A DNA stretch of 64,000 nt from Streptomyces fragilis (GCF_003112515.1 NZ_BEVZ01000004.1:372001-436000); one strand, 5' to 3'; positions 53,127 through 62,514 are shown, counted from the stretch's first letter. The notes: generated by a model from the letters alone, not told the origin. Translations and numbers: made by a program.

Positions 53127-53132
53127 TAGGGT
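53127..53132 (+). promoter_or_regulatory. -10 hexamer of the YnfA-like gene
   Basis: TAGGGT, 8 bases before the ATG at 53141; consistent with a leaderless transcript. Confidence 0.4.
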
Positions 53133-53140
53133 CGGCCGGT

Positions 53141-53476
53141 ATGACCGTCGCTCGCTCCCTCGCCCTGTTCGCCGTCGCCGCCCTCTTCGAGATCGGCGGG
53201 GCCTGGCTGGTCTGGCAGGGCATCCGCGAGCACAAGGGCTGGATCTGGATCGGCGCCGGCGTCATCGCGCTGGGCCTGTACGGCGTCGTGGCCACCTTCC
53301 AGTCCGACGACGACTTCGGACGCGTCCTCGCGGCCTACGGCGGCATCTTCGTGGCGGGGTCGATCGCCTGGGGCATGGTCGCCGACGGCTACCGCCCCGA
53401 CCGGTACGACGTCATCGGCGCCCTGATCTGCCTCGCCGGGATGGCCGTGATCATGTACGCGCCCCGCAGCCACTGA
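53141..53476 (+). CDS. YnfA/UPF0060 family membrane protein
   Basis: A 111-residue protein with four membrane helices and the YnfA signatures: [14 protein letters not shown] near the N-terminus and the later [46 protein letters not shown]. It is related to the small multidrug resistance/EamA exporters and may export cations or drugs. ATG at 53141 fits a leaderless start. Single gene, 170 bases after the DUF6104-like gene. Confidence 0.92.
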   Translation: MTVARSLALFAVAALFEIGGAWLVWQGIREHKGWIWIGAGVIALGLYGVVATFQSDDDFGRVLAAYGGIFVAGSIAWGMVADGYRPDRYDVIGALICLAGMAVIMYAPRSH

Positions 53477-53642
53477 TCCACCCCCTCTTCACCGTGCCCG
53501 CGTCGCACAAGGCCGCGGGCCGGCCCTGTGCTGCGCGCTGCCGGGCAGCCGCCCGCTCACCGTGACCTCCCGCCGGGCGCGCCGGGGGCGCGTTTCCGCT
53601 CACCCGTTCGTGCACCCCGTGCGCCTTGACTTCCCCGAGCCG

Positions 53643-53652
53643 CGATATATCG
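53643..53652. promoter_or_regulatory. Palindromic operator before the DUF4097/PadR pair
   Basis: CGATATATCG is a perfect 10-bp palindrome; a half match CGATACACCG lies at 53668-53677. The A/T-rich ATAT core resembles known PadR operators, so the PadR-type product of 54574 may repress this operon. The site is 48 bases before the ATG at 53700. Confidence 0.55.
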
Positions 53653-53699
53653 TGAGTAACGGAAGACGCGATACACCGCGTCCTGTCGAGGAGGTCCGC

Positions 53700-54572
53700 A
53701 TGCCCGAGTGGTCCGTGGCCGAGCCGCTCAAGCTCACGTTCGACGAGCCCGTCACGTCCCTGCACATCCGTCTGGTCAACGGCGCCGTGAACGTGGTCGG
53801 CACGGAGGAGCCCGGTGCCCGCCTGGAGGTGTCGGAGCTGGAGGGCGAGCCGCTGGACGTCTCCCTCGAGGACGGCACGCTGACGGTGTCCTACCGGGAC
53901 CTCTTCTGGAAGGACTTCCACCGGCTGCTGCACCGCAGTTCCTGGCGTCGCCGCGCCGTGGTGTCCCTGGCGGTCCCGGCCGGCACGGCCGTACAGATCG
54001 GCACCGTCGGCGCGGCCACCGTGGTGTCGGGCATCAAGGCCCGTACCGAGGTCCAGGGCGTCAACGGGGACACGACCCTCGTGGGCCTCGCGGGCCCGGT
54101 CACCGCGGCGACGGTCAACGGCGCCGTCGAGGCGCAGGCGCTGACGGGTGACCTGCGCTTCAGTTCCGTCGGCGGCGACCTCACCGTCGTGGAGGGCTCC
54201 AGCCCTTCCGTCCGGGCCGAGTCAGTGACCGGCTCGGTGATGATCGACCTGGGCCGCACCGGCCCCGCCGACCTCAAGCTGTCGAACGTCTCGGGCGAGA
54301 TCGCCGTCCGCCTCCCGGAGCCCACCGACGCGGAGGTGCACGCGGACACCGCCGCCGGTTCCATCTCTAACGCCTTCGAGGACCTGCGCGTGGGCGGCAG
54401 GCCCGGCACACGCCGGGTGACCGGCCGTCTCGGCGCGGGCAGGGGCCGGATCCGGGCCACCACCGTCTCCGGTTCGATCGCCCTGCTCCGGCGGCCCGCC
54501 GCGGCGGACCCCGAGGCTCCCGAGGCCCCCGACAACAGCTCGAGTGACGCTCCCACCGGGAAGGTGCTCTGA
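53700..54572 (+). CDS. DUF4097 beta-strand repeat protein
   Basis: A 290-residue protein made of repeated beta strands typical of DUF4097 (for example NGAVNVVGT, VNGDTTLVG and VNGAVEAQALTGDLRFSSVGGDLTVVEG), like adhesin-type solenoids. No signal peptide or membrane segment, so it is probably cytosolic. In Streptomyces this family is nearly always linked to a PadR regulator, as here: the PadR gene starts 1 base after its stop. GAGGAGG lies 7 bases before the ATG. Role unknown. Confidence 0.88.
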   Translation: MPEWSVAEPLKLTFDEPVTSLHIRLVNGAVNVVGTEEPGARLEVSELEGEPLDVSLEDGTLTVSYRDLFWKDFHRLLHRSSWRRRAVVSLAVPAGTAVQIGTVGAATVVSGIKARTEVQGVNGDTTLVGLAGPVTAATVNGAVEAQALTGDLRFSSVGGDLTVVEGSSPSVRAESVTGSVMIDLGRTGPADLKLSNVSGEIAVRLPEPTDAEVHADTAAGSISNAFEDLRVGGRPGTRRVTGRLGAGRGRIRATTVSGSIALLRRPAAADPEAPEAPDNSSSDAPTGKVL

Positions 54573-54573
54573 C

Positions 54574-55749
54574 ATGCCCCCCGTCTTCGCCCACGGCCGT
54601 CTGCGCCTCTACCTCCTCAAGCTCCTCGACGAGGCGCCCCGGCACGGCTACGAGGTGATCCGCCTCCTCGAGGAGCGCTTCCAGGGCCTCTACGCCCCCT
54701 CGGCCGGGACGGTCTACCCGCGCCTGGCCAAGCTGGAGGCGGAGGGCCTGGTCACCCACACCACGGAAGGCGGGCGCAAGGTCTACTCGATCACCGACGC
54801 CGGCCGCCGGGAGCTCGCCGACCGCAGCGCCGAGCTGGCCGACCTGGAGGTGGAGATCCTGGAGTCGGTCGCCGAACTCGCCGCCGAGATCCGCACGGAC
54901 GTGAGCAACGCGGCCGGTGACCTGCGCCGTGAGATGCGCGCCGCCGCGGGCCGCACGAGCCAGGGTGCGGGTCCTCGGGGAGCGCGGGGCGGCGGCGCCC
55001 CGAAGGGCGGCCCGTTCGGCCCGTTCACCGAGGGCGGCGGCTTCGGCGACAAGGACGCCTGGCAGGCGGCCAAGGAGGAGATGCGCCGGGCCCGGCAGGA
55101 GTGGAAGGAACAGGCCCGCCGGGCGAAGGACGAGAGCCGCCGCGCCCGCGAGGAGGCCGACCGGGCCCGCCGGCAGGCGCGGGAGGCGCAGCAGGAGGTG
55201 GAGCGGATCGCCCGCAGGGTCCAGGAGCAGGTGCACGACCACTTCGCCCGCGGCGACTGGCCCACCGGTCTGCGCGAGGGGCTGTCCGAGCTCACCAAGG
55301 AGTTCGGCCAGTTCGGTCAGTTCGGCCCGTTCGGCAGGAACGGCGCCTTCGGCAGGCCCGCGCCCACGGAGGAGGACGCGGCCCCCGCCGCCGGGGACTC
55401 CGCCACGGAGCCCGCGACCGCCGCCGGAGACTCCGCCACGTCCGCACCCGCCGCCGGGGACTTCGTCACGAAGCCCGCGCCCGCCCCCGTTCCCGACGCC
55501 GCCCCGGGTCCCGTCTTCACCCCGGTGGCCGACGGGCTGGAGGTCGGCTACGAGCCCCGGTGGGCCCACGAGAGCGGCACGGGTGACCCGTCCCGTGACC
55601 TGGAGCGCCTGCTGGACCGCTTCCGGGACGACGTCCGCGACGCCGCCCGCGACCGGGGGGTCACCTCGGAGCAGGTCTCCGAGGCCCGCGCCCACCTGGC
55701 CACCGCCGCCGCCCGCATCGCCGCGATACTCCACGCCCCGCGGCCCTGA
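54574..55749 (+). CDS. PadR family transcriptional regulator with long C-terminal domain
   Basis: A 391-residue regulator. The PadR winged helix is LRLYLLKLLDEAPRHGYEVIRLLEERFQGLYAPSAGTVYPRLAKLEAEGLVTHTTEGGRKVYSITDAGRREL (about residues 8-80). The rest is a Lys/Arg-rich coiled coil (about 135-220), an Ala/Pro-rich disordered region with FGQFGQFGPFG repeats, and a C-terminal helix. Much longer than usual PadR proteins (about 180 residues), so it may bind a ligand or partner there. It is cotranscribed with the DUF4097 gene and probably represses the pair through the 53643 palindrome. Confidence 0.9.
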   Translation: MPPVFAHGRLRLYLLKLLDEAPRHGYEVIRLLEERFQGLYAPSAGTVYPRLAKLEAEGLVTHTTEGGRKVYSITDAGRRELADRSAELADLEVEILESVAELAAEIRTDVSNAAGDLRREMRAAAGRTSQGAGPRGARGGGAPKGGPFGPFTEGGGFGDKDAWQAAKEEMRRARQEWKEQARRAKDESRRAREEADRARRQAREAQQEVERIARRVQEQVHDHFARGDWPTGLREGLSELTKEFGQFGQFGPFGRNGAFGRPAPTEEDAAPAAGDSATEPATAAGDSATSAPAAGDFVTKPAPAPVPDAAPGPVFTPVADGLEVGYEPRWAHESGTGDPSRDLERLLDRFRDDVRDAARDRGVTSEQVSEARAHLATAAARIAAILHAPRP

Positions 55750-55918
55750 CCCCGGTGCCCGTCCGGGCGGGTGCCTGACTCCGGCGTCCGTCCGGGCGGG
55801 CGCCCGCCGCCTCGGCGCCTCGTGGCGGCCGGTCAGGGACGGGCGGCCGGAAGGGGGCGGGGGGTCGGTGCCGGGCGGCCGGCCCCGCACCCCCGGATCC
55901 CCGCACCGGCCCCTCCCT

Positions 55919-56488
55919 TCAGCTCGCGGCGGCCTCTCCCCCGCCCCACAGCACCCGTTCCAGCGCCTCCGGAGTCACCCCGTGCTCGGCGAGGACGCCG
56001 GAGGCGATGCCCGGGCCGCCGGCGAGGGCCAGCAGCAGGTGCTCGTCGCCGATGTACCGCTCGCGGTGGGCGAGGGCCCCGCGCAGGGACTGCTCCAGGA
56101 TGTTCCTGGCCCCCCGGGTGAACGGCCGGTGCCCGCGCAGCTTGCGGCGGCCTGCGAGGCCCTTGCGGCGGCCGAGCGCTCCCGCGCCGTGGGTGGCCTC
56201 CACCCGGGAGACGATCTCGTCCAGGTCGATGCCAAGCCCCGACAGCGCCTCCACGTCGGCGCCGGTGAGCCCGCCGCGACGGCGCGCCGCGGCGAGCGAC
56301 TCGACGACGGCCTCCCGCCGCTCCGCCAGCCCCAGCGCCGCCAGCCCGAAGGAGCCCCGGCTTCCGCTGCGGTCGAGCAGGGCGAGCAGCAGGTGCCCCT
56401 CGTCCACCCGTTCGTCCCCGGCCCGCTCGGCGTGCTCGACGGCGCCGGTGACTACGTCCCGGGCGTCCTTGGTGAACCGTTCGAACAT
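55919..56488 (-). CDS. Clp N-terminal domain protein (double Clp-N)
   Basis: A 189-residue protein with two Clp_N helical repeats: FTKDARDVVTGAVEHAERAGDERVDEGHLLLALLD, and RPFTRGARNILEQSLRGALAHRERYIGDEHLLLALAGGPGIASGVLAEHG. No AAA domain, so it is not a Clp ATPase; it may act as a substrate or adaptor protein that competes with ClpC. It is preceded by a HTH gene sharing the TGATG (stop/start) overlap, so the two are coupled. Confidence 0.9.
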   Translation of the reverse strand: MFERFTKDARDVVTGAVEHAERAGDERVDEGHLLLALLDRSGSRGSFGLAALGLAERREAVVESLAAARRRGGLTGADVEALSGLGIDLDEIVSRVEATHGAGALGRRKGLAGRRKLRGHRPFTRGARNILEQSLRGALAHRERYIGDEHLLLALAGGPGIASGVLAEHGVTPEALERVLWGGGEAAAS

Positions 56489-56709
56489 CACTGCCTCCCG
56501 TACTTCTTGTGCACGGCCTGCCTGCTCACACCGAGCTCGGCGGCGATCTCCTGCCACGACCAGCCCTGGTTGCGCGCGTTGCGCACCTGGACGGCCTCCA
56601 GTTGCTCCAGCAGCTTCCGCAGTGCGGTGACCGCACGCAGTCCCACACGGGGATCGCGGTCCCCGGCCCGCTCGGCGAGGTCCGTTGCTTCCGTCATGTC
56701 GTCAACCAT
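56488..56709 (-). CDS. Helix-turn-helix regulator partner of the Clp-N protein
   Basis: A 73-residue protein with a C-terminal homeodomain-like HTH: NQGWSWQEIAAELGVSRQAVHKKYGRQ. It is probably a repressor of its own operon. ATG at 56709 is within a 16-bp palindrome; a GAGGTGG site is 10 bases upstream. An ATG at 56697 is an alternative. The stop overlaps the Clp-N start (TGATG). Pairs of HTH and Clp-N genes are seen in many Streptomyces. Confidence 0.85.
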   Translation of the reverse strand: MVDDMTEATDLAERAGDRDPRVGLRAVTALRKLLEQLEAVQVRNARNQGWSWQEIAAELGVSRQAVHKKYGRQ

Positions 56710-56716
56710 GGTTGAC
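56701..56716. promoter_or_regulatory. Palindrome 1, overlapping the HTH start codon
   Basis: GTCAACCATGGTTGAC, a perfect 16-bp palindrome. The ATG of the HTH gene on the minus strand is its centre. Likely autoregulatory operator. Confidence 0.65.
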
Positions 56717-56727
56717 AGACCACCTCG

Positions 56728-56747
56728 TTGTCAACCCTGATTGACAA
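56728..56747. promoter_or_regulatory. Palindrome 2, upstream of the HTH gene
   Basis: TTGTCAA-N6-TTGACAA, a perfect 7-bp inverted repeat, 11 bases after palindrome 1 and sharing the GTCAA half-site. Together they form a two-site operator. Confidence 0.65.
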
Positions 56748-56785
56748 ACGCTGAGTGACAAGCCGACGCCTGCGGGGACAGAAAA

Positions 56786-56820
56786 CCTCCGCCGCCCGGT
56801 CGGGGACCGGGCGGCGGAGG
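56786..56820 (-). terminator. Terminator of the oxidoreductase gene
   Basis: Perfect 16-bp stem (56786-56801 with 56805-56820), GGG loop. On the minus strand it is followed by TTTTC. It ends the transcript of the 56851-57816 gene. Confidence 0.9.
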
Positions 56821-56850
56821 TCGAGGGTGAGCGCGTGAGGGGCGCGGGCG

Positions 56851-57816
56851 TCAGCCCGCGGTGAGCACGATCTTGCCGAACAGCTCGCCGGAGGCCATCC
56901 GCTCGAAGCCCTCGCGGGCACGGTCCAGCGGCAGCACCTCGTCGATGACGGGCCGCACGCCGGTGGTGGCGCAGAAGGAGAGCAGGTCCTCCAGCTCGTC
57001 CTTGGTGCCCATGGTGGAGCCGACCACCTTGAGCTCCAGGAAGAAGATCCGGGTCAGTTCGGCCCGGGAGGGCGCGTCACCGCTGGTGGCGCCGGAGATG
57101 ACCAGGGTGCCACCGGGCCGCAGCGACTTCACCGAGTGGGACCAGGTCGCGGCGCCGACGGTCTCGATGACGGCGTCGACCCGCTGCGGCAGCCGGGCCC
57201 CGCTCTCGACCGCCTCGACGGCCCCGAGTTCCAGGGCCCGCTTGCGCTTGGCCTCGTCGCGGCTGGTGGCGAACACCTTGAGCCCGGCGGCCTTGCCGAG
57301 CACGATCGCGGCGGTCGCGACGCCGCCGCCGGCGCCCTGGACGAGCACCGAGTCGCCCGGGCGGACGCCGGCGTTGGTGAAGAGCATCCGGTAGGCGGTC
57401 AGCCACGCGGTGGGGAGGCAGGCGGCCTCCTCGAAGGACAGTTCCTTGGGCTTGGGCAGGACGTTCCAGGTGGGCACGGAGACCTGCTCGGCGAAGGTGC
57501 CCTGGTACCGCTCGGTGAGGATGGAGCGCGGCTCCCGGGGGCCGACGCCGTGGCCGGTCTGCCCGATCACGGAGTGCAGGACGACCTCGTTGCCGTCCTC
57601 GTCGACGCCCGCGGCGTCGCAGCCGAGGATCATCGGCAGCTTGTCCTCGGCGAGGCCGACGCCCTTGAGGGACCACAGGTCGTGGTGGTTGAGCGAGGCG
57701 GCCTTCACGTTGACGGTGGTCCAGCCGGGGCGCGCCTCGGGCGCGGGGCGCTCCCCCAACTCGAGTCCGTTCAGCGGCTGGTCACGGTCGATACGTGCGG
57801 CGTAGGCAGCGAACAT
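56851..57816 (-). CDS. Zinc-type alcohol dehydrogenase-like / quinone oxidoreductase
   Basis: A 321-residue medium-chain dehydrogenase/reductase. The GroES-like N-terminus has KAASLNHHDLWSLKG; the Rossmann cofactor loop is VQGAGGGVATAAIVLGKAAG, and SRDEAKRKRALELGA likely selects NADPH. No clear structural or catalytic zinc Cys cluster is visible, so it is closer to quinone oxidoreductases. A strong terminator follows. Substrate unknown. Confidence 0.9.
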   Translation of the reverse strand: MFAAYAARIDRDQPLNGLELGERPAPEARPGWTTVNVKAASLNHHDLWSLKGVGLAEDKLPMILGCDAAGVDEDGNEVVLHSVIGQTGHGVGPREPRSILTERYQGTFAEQVSVPTWNVLPKPKELSFEEAACLPTAWLTAYRMLFTNAGVRPGDSVLVQGAGGGVATAAIVLGKAAGLKVFATSRDEAKRKRALELGAVEAVESGARLPQRVDAVIETVGAATWSHSVKSLRPGGTLVISGATSGDAPSRAELTRIFFLELKVVGSTMGTKDELEDLLSFCATTGVRPVIDEVLPLDRAREGFERMASGELFGKIVLTAG

Positions 57817-57984
57817 GACCTCGACCCTAGGTCGCCCGCGGGCCCCGGGGAACCATCCGGCACTGTGACGTGGCCGTCACGCCCCGCGTGAGGCCGCCCA
57901 CCGTCCCGGCCCCGCACGCCGCGGCCCCCGGCGCCGTGAGGGGCGCCGGGGGCCGCGGGGGTACCCGCACGGGTGACGTCCGGG

Positions 57985-59199
57985 TCAGACCCGGGCGACG
58001 CCCTCGGCCCGCGCGGCCGCCGCCACGGCCGCGGTGACGGCGGGGGCGACCCGCTCGTCGAAGGGCGAGGGGATCACGTAGTCCGCCGCCAGGTCGTCGC
58101 CGACCACCGCGGCCAGCGCCTCCGCGGCGGCCAGCTTCATGCCCTCGGTGATCCGGGAGGCCCGCACCTGGAGGGCGCCCGCGAAGATGCCGGGGAAGGC
58201 CAGCACGTTGTTGATCTGGTTGGGGAAGTCGGACCGCCCGGTCGCCACCACGGCCGCGTACTTGTGGGCAATCTCGGGGTGCACCTCGGGGGTGGGGTTG
58301 GCCATCGCGAAGACGAAGGCGTTGTCGGCCATGGAGGCCACCGCCGGCTCGGGCACGGTTCCGCCGGAGACGCCGATGAAGACGTCGGCGCCCGCCAGCG
58401 CCTCCTCCAGGGAGCCGCTGATGCCGGCCTTGTTGGTCATCGCGGCGATCTCCGCCTTGACCGGGGTGAGGTCGCCGCGGTCGCTGGAGACGACGCCCTT
58501 GCGGTCGGCGACCGCCACGTCCCCGATGCCCGCCTCGAGCAGCATCTTCGCGATGGCGATGCCCGCGGCGCCCGAGCCGGAGATCACCGCGCGCAGCTGG
58601 CCGAGCGTCCGGCCGGTCAGCCGCGCCGCGTTGCGCATCGCTGCCAGGGTGACGATGGCGGTGCCGTGCTGGTCGTCGTGGAAGACGGGGATGTCGAGGC
58701 GCTCGCGCAGCCGGTCCTCGATCTCGAAGCAGCGGGGCGCCGAGATGTCCTCCAGGTTGATGCCGCCGAAGGACGGGGCCAGCCGGGCGACGGTCTCGAC
58801 GATCTCGTCGACGCCGGTGCAGTCGAGGGCGATCGGCACGGCGTCGACGCCGCCGAACTGCTTGAACAGGATGGCCTTGCCCTCCATCACGGGGAGGGAG
58901 GCCTCGGGCCCGATGTCGCCGAGGCCCAGGACGGCGGTGCCGTCGGTGACCACCGCGACCACCGAGGACTTCCAGGTGTAGTCGTGGACCAGCTCGGGCT
59001 GCTCGGCGATGGCGCTGCACACCCGGGCGACGCCCGGCGTGTAGGCGAGGGACAGGTCGTCCTTGTCCCGGACCGGCACGGTGGCCTGCACGGCCATCTT
59101 GCCGCCCCGGTGCAGGGCGAACGCCGGGTCGATGGAGTCGAGGCCGTCCTGGCCCTCGATGGTGTGGTCGCTGCGAGGATTGACGATCTCCGCTGACAC
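57985..59199 (-). CDS. NAD(P)-dependent malic enzyme
   Basis: A 404-residue enzyme that oxidatively decarboxylates malate to pyruvate. Motifs: the YTPGVA N-terminal loop, the Lys region at [29 protein letters not shown] metal-binding, [13 protein letters not shown] for cofactor, and ANPTPEV. Length and form match the prokaryotic short malic enzymes. GTG at 59199 follows AAGGGG by 8 bases. The leader on the minus strand includes a perfect 8-bp hairpin CCGCTCCT-TGTG-AGGAGCGG (59236-59255). Confidence 0.95.
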   Translation of the reverse strand: MSAEIVNPRSDHTIEGQDGLDSIDPAFALHRGGKMAVQATVPVRDKDDLSLAYTPGVARVCSAIAEQPELVHDYTWKSSVVAVVTDGTAVLGLGDIGPEASLPVMEGKAILFKQFGGVDAVPIALDCTGVDEIVETVARLAPSFGGINLEDISAPRCFEIEDRLRERLDIPVFHDDQHGTAIVTLAAMRNAARLTGRTLGQLRAVISGSGAAGIAIAKMLLEAGIGDVAVADRKGVVSSDRGDLTPVKAEIAAMTNKAGISGSLEEALAGADVFIGVSGGTVPEPAVASMADNAFVFAMANPTPEVHPEIAHKYAAVVATGRSDFPNQINNVLAFPGIFAGALQVRASRITEGMKLAAAEALAAVVGDDLAADYVIPSPFDERVAPAVTAAVAAAARAEGVARV

Positions 59200-59729
59200 G
59201 TGTCGTACCCCTTAAGGCTTTTTGGTTGAGGGTGACCGCTCCTTGTGAGGAGCGGGCGGGCACCGCGCACGACCATGGAGGGATGCCATGACCGGCCGCG
59301 CGCGACGGGCGCGCCGCACACGCGCCCCGAGCCCCCGATGTGGGGTGTAAAGAACTTTCTTACCCGACGACGATCCCGGGGACGAGTCCATACCGGGAAC
59401 CTCACACGTCAGTGACATGACTCATGCCCGGAAAGATGGACAAGTCGCCCCACTCCGCCCCCGGTCACCCGAACCGCTTCCGCGACTCGTCCGCATCCCG
59501 AGACGGACGGGAGATCTTTCGGCCCGTTCCGGATATGACCGGAGAAGTGCCGCCCATCTCCTGCCCGTTCTTGGGCTTTCGGGCGTGTCCGTTATGCGAT
59601 TTTGACCTGGGCGCGCACCTGAACGGGTGAGTCCGAATGGCAAGATGCGGTCATTACCCCGCGCGACACCCAAAGCCGTGTGTTCGCGGCGGTGGCTCGC
59701 ACTCCATCCACCCGCCGGAGGATCCCACC
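59200..59729. other. Divergent region, malic enzyme and amino-acid ABC operon
   Basis: 530 bases. Near the malic enzyme is the 59236-59255 hairpin. In the middle lies an imperfect palindrome GTAAAG-AAC-TTTCTTAC type (about 59345-59361) that could bind a regulator such as a nitrogen-responsive one; this is speculative. Near 59717 is the ribosome-binding site GGAGGA. No supported gene. Confidence 0.45.
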
Positions 59730-60695
59730 ATGACCGCACGCTCCCCCCGTCGTCCGTCCGTCGCGCTGCGCCCCACTGCGATCGGTGCGCTCGCGGTCGC
59801 CGGCGCGCTGCTGCTCACCGCCTGCGGCGACCAGACCAACGAGGCCGATGCCAAGAAGTCCAAGGACTCCGGCTCCTCCGCGGCCGCCGCCCCGCTGGCC
59901 GATCTGCTGCCCGAGGACGTCAAGGCGAAGGGCGTCGTCAAGGTCGGATCCGACATCGCCTACGCCCCGGTCGAGTTCAAGGACGACTCCGGCAAGACCG
60001 CGGGAATCGACCCCGACCTCGCCGACGCCCTCGGCAAGCAGCTGGGTGTGAAGTTCGAGTTCGAGACCGGCACCTTCGACACCCTCCTCACCGGTCTGCG
60101 CTCCGGCCGCTACGACATAGCGATGTCGGCGATGACGGACACCAAGGATCGCCAGGAGGGCGTGGACTCCGACACCGGCAAGAAGGTCGGCGAGGGCGTC
60201 GACTTCGTCGACTACTTCACCGCCGGTGTCTCGATCTACACGAAGAAGGGCGACGACAAGGGCATCAAGACCTGGGCCGACCTGTGTGGCAAGAAGCTGG
60301 TCGTCCAGCGCGGCACGGTTTCCGAGGACCTCGCCAAGGCCGAGTCGAAGAAGTGCGGCAAGGGCAAGAAGATCACCCTTGAGGCCTTCGACAACGACCA
60401 GCAGGCCCAGACCCGTCTGCGCGCCGGCGGCGCCGACGCGGGTTCCTCCGACTTCCCGGTCGCCGCGTACGCGGTGAAGACCTCGGGCGGCGGCAACGAC
60501 TTCCAGCTGGTCGGCGAGCAGGTCGAGGCGGCGCCGTACGGCATCGCCGTCGCCAAGGACGACGCCAAGCTGCGCGACGCCATCAAGGCGGCCCTGGACG
60601 CGGTCATCAAGAGCGGCGAGTACCAGAAGATTCTGGACAAGTGGGGCGCATCCGAGGGTGCTGTCACGGAAGCCGTGATCAACGGCGGCAAGTGA
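59730..60695 (+). CDS. Polar amino acid ABC transporter, substrate-binding lipoprotein
   Basis: A 321-residue type II binding protein. The lipobox is LLLTAC (Cys about 32). The fold has VGSDIAYAPVEFKDDSGKTAGIDPDLADALGKQLGV, DTLLTGLRSGRYDIAMSAMTDTKDRQ and GGNDFQLVGEQVEAAPYGIAV, matching glutamate/glutamine/arginine binding proteins. GGAGGA lies 7 bases before the ATG. It is the first gene of a three-gene operon with permease and ATPase. Confidence 0.95.
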   Translation: MTARSPRRPSVALRPTAIGALAVAGALLLTACGDQTNEADAKKSKDSGSSAAAAPLADLLPEDVKAKGVVKVGSDIAYAPVEFKDDSGKTAGIDPDLADALGKQLGVKFEFETGTFDTLLTGLRSGRYDIAMSAMTDTKDRQEGVDSDTGKKVGEGVDFVDYFTAGVSIYTKKGDDKGIKTWADLCGKKLVVQRGTVSEDLAKAESKKCGKGKKITLEAFDNDQQAQTRLRAGGADAGSSDFPVAAYAVKTSGGGNDFQLVGEQVEAAPYGIAVAKDDAKLRDAIKAALDAVIKSGEYQKILDKWGASEGAVTEAVINGGK

Positions 60696-60734
60696 CCGCT
60701 CCAGCGGCCGTAGGCCACGCGAAAGGCAAGTCCC

Positions 60735-61673
60735 GTGACTGATGACATCGACAAGACGGCAGGTCCGGCCCCCGCTCCCGCGGCGGGGCCGGAGGCCATC
60801 AGGGCCATCCCGGTCCGGCACTACGGGCGGTACGTCTCCGCCCTCGTGGCGATCGGGCTCCTCGGCTCGATCGTCTGGGCGTTCTCCCAGGGCAGGATCA
60901 ACTGGGGTGCGATCCCGGACTACTTCTTCGACGACCGCGTGCTCGAGGGCGTCGGCAAGACGCTCCTGCTGACCGTGCTGTCCATGCTGATCGGCATCGT
61001 CGGCGGCGTGCTGCTCGCCGTAATGCGGCTGTCGAAGAACCCGGTGACCAGGGCCGTCTCCTGGTTCTACATCTGGTTCTTCCGTGGGACCCCGGTCCTC
61101 GTGCAGCTGGTGGTCTGGTTCAACCTCGGCCTGGTCTTCGAGTACATCGTGCTCGGCCCGCTGTACAAGGACGAGTGGTCGGACTTCATGACCCCGCTCC
61201 TTACGGTGCTGCTGGGTCTGGGTCTCAACGAGGCCGCCTACATGGCCGAGATCTGCCGTGCCGGTCTGATGTCGGTCGACGAGGGCCAGACGGAGGCGGC
61301 GCACGCGCTGGGGATGAGCCACTCGAAGACCCTGCGCCGGATCGTGATTCCGCAGGCCATGCGGGTGATCGTGCCGCCCACCGGCAACGAGGTCATCAAC
61401 ATGCTGAAGACCACGTCGCTGGTCTCGGTGGTGCAGTACGCCGAGTTGTGGCGCATCACTCAGGACATCGGCCAGGTCTCGGGCGCGCCTGTGGAGATGT
61501 ACTTCCTCGCGGCCGCCTGGTACCTGGTGATGACCTCGATCCTCAGCGTCGGTCAGTACTACATCGAGCGGCACTACGCGCAGGGTTCCAGCCGGCAGCT
61601 TCCGCCCACCCCGTGGCAGTCGTTCAGGAGCACGGTCCTGTCCGTGTCCAGCCGGAAGGGAGCGCAGGCATGA
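60735..61673 (+). CDS. Amino acid ABC transporter permease
   Basis: A 312-residue His/Glu/Gln-type permease with at least five membrane helices and the EAA loop [40 protein letters not shown] that contacts the ATPase. The N-terminal about 35 residues are cytosolic and Ala/Pro-rich. GTG start after GAAAGG. The stop overlaps the ATPase start by 4 bases (ATGA). Confidence 0.95.
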   Translation: MTDDIDKTAGPAPAPAAGPEAIRAIPVRHYGRYVSALVAIGLLGSIVWAFSQGRINWGAIPDYFFDDRVLEGVGKTLLLTVLSMLIGIVGGVLLAVMRLSKNPVTRAVSWFYIWFFRGTPVLVQLVVWFNLGLVFEYIVLGPLYKDEWSDFMTPLLTVLLGLGLNEAAYMAEICRAGLMSVDEGQTEAAHALGMSHSKTLRRIVIPQAMRVIVPPTGNEVINMLKTTSLVSVVQYAELWRITQDIGQVSGAPVEMYFLAAAWYLVMTSILSVGQYYIERHYAQGSSRQLPPTPWQSFRSTVLSVSSRKGAQA

Positions 61674-62440
61674 CCGAGACGGTTCCCATGGTCAGGGCCG
61701 AGAACGTCCACAAGTCGTACGGCCACATCGAGGTCCTCAAGGGCATCGATCTGGAAGTCAGCAAGGGTGAGGTGTTCTGCCTCATCGGTCCCTCCGGCTC
61801 GGGCAAGTCGACCTTCCTGCGGTGCATCAACCACCTGGAGAAGGTCAACGCCGGCCGGCTGTACGTCGACGGCGAGCTGGTCGGGTACCGGCAGAAGGGC
61901 GACAAGCTCTACGAGCTCAAGGACAGCGAGGTCGCCCGCCAGCGCCGGGACATCGGCATGGTCTTCCAGCGCTTCAACCTCTTCCCGCACATGACCGCGG
62001 CGGAGAACGTGATGGAGGCGCCGATCCAGGTCAAGGGCGTCAGCAAGGCGGCCGCCCGTGAGCGGGCGCACCACCTGCTGGAGCGGGTGGGCCTGGGCGA
62101 CAAGGCCAGGAACTACCCCGCGCAGCTCTCCGGCGGCCAGCAGCAGCGTGTGGCGATCGCCCGCGCGCTGGCCATGGACCCCAAGCTGATGCTCTTCGAC
62201 GAGCCGACCTCGGCGCTCGACCCCGAGCTGGTCGGCGACGTCCTGGACGTCATGCGGGACCTGGCGGAGAGCGGGATGACGATGGTGGTCGTCACCCACG
62301 AGATGGGCTTCGCCCGCGAGGTGGGCGACAACCTGGTCTTCATGGACGGCGGCGTGGTCGTGGAGTCCGGCGACCCGCGCGAGGTGCTGACCAACCCGCG
62401 GCACGAGCGGACGCAGTCCTTCCTGTCGAAGGTGCTGTGA
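61670..62440 (+). CDS. Amino acid ABC transporter ATP-binding protein
   Basis: A 256-residue ATPase of the polar amino acid family. Walker [11 protein letters not shown]-loop FQRFNLF, signature LSGGQQQR, Walker [16 protein letters not shown], and the H-loop VTHEM. It closes the operon with a perfect terminator after it. The substrate is most likely glutamate or glutamine given the binding protein. Confidence 0.96.
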   Translation: MTETVPMVRAENVHKSYGHIEVLKGIDLEVSKGEVFCLIGPSGSGKSTFLRCINHLEKVNAGRLYVDGELVGYRQKGDKLYELKDSEVARQRRDIGMVFQRFNLFPHMTAAENVMEAPIQVKGVSKAAARERAHHLLERVGLGDKARNYPAQLSGGQQQRVAIARALAMDPKLMLFDEPTSALDPELVGDVLDVMRDLAESGMTMVVVTHEMGFAREVGDNLVFMDGGVVVESGDPREVLTNPRHERTQSFLSKVL

Positions 62441-62482
62441 CGCCGCCCGGCACGGGCGCCTGCGTCGGTTGAGGACGCCCGG

Positions 62483-62514
62483 AGGGGCGGTGCGGGGGAA
62501 CCCGCACCGCCCCT
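62483..62514 (+). terminator. Terminator of the ABC operon
   Basis: Perfect 14-bp stem (62483-62496 with 62501-62514), GGAA loop, then TCGCTTTT. Confidence 0.9.
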
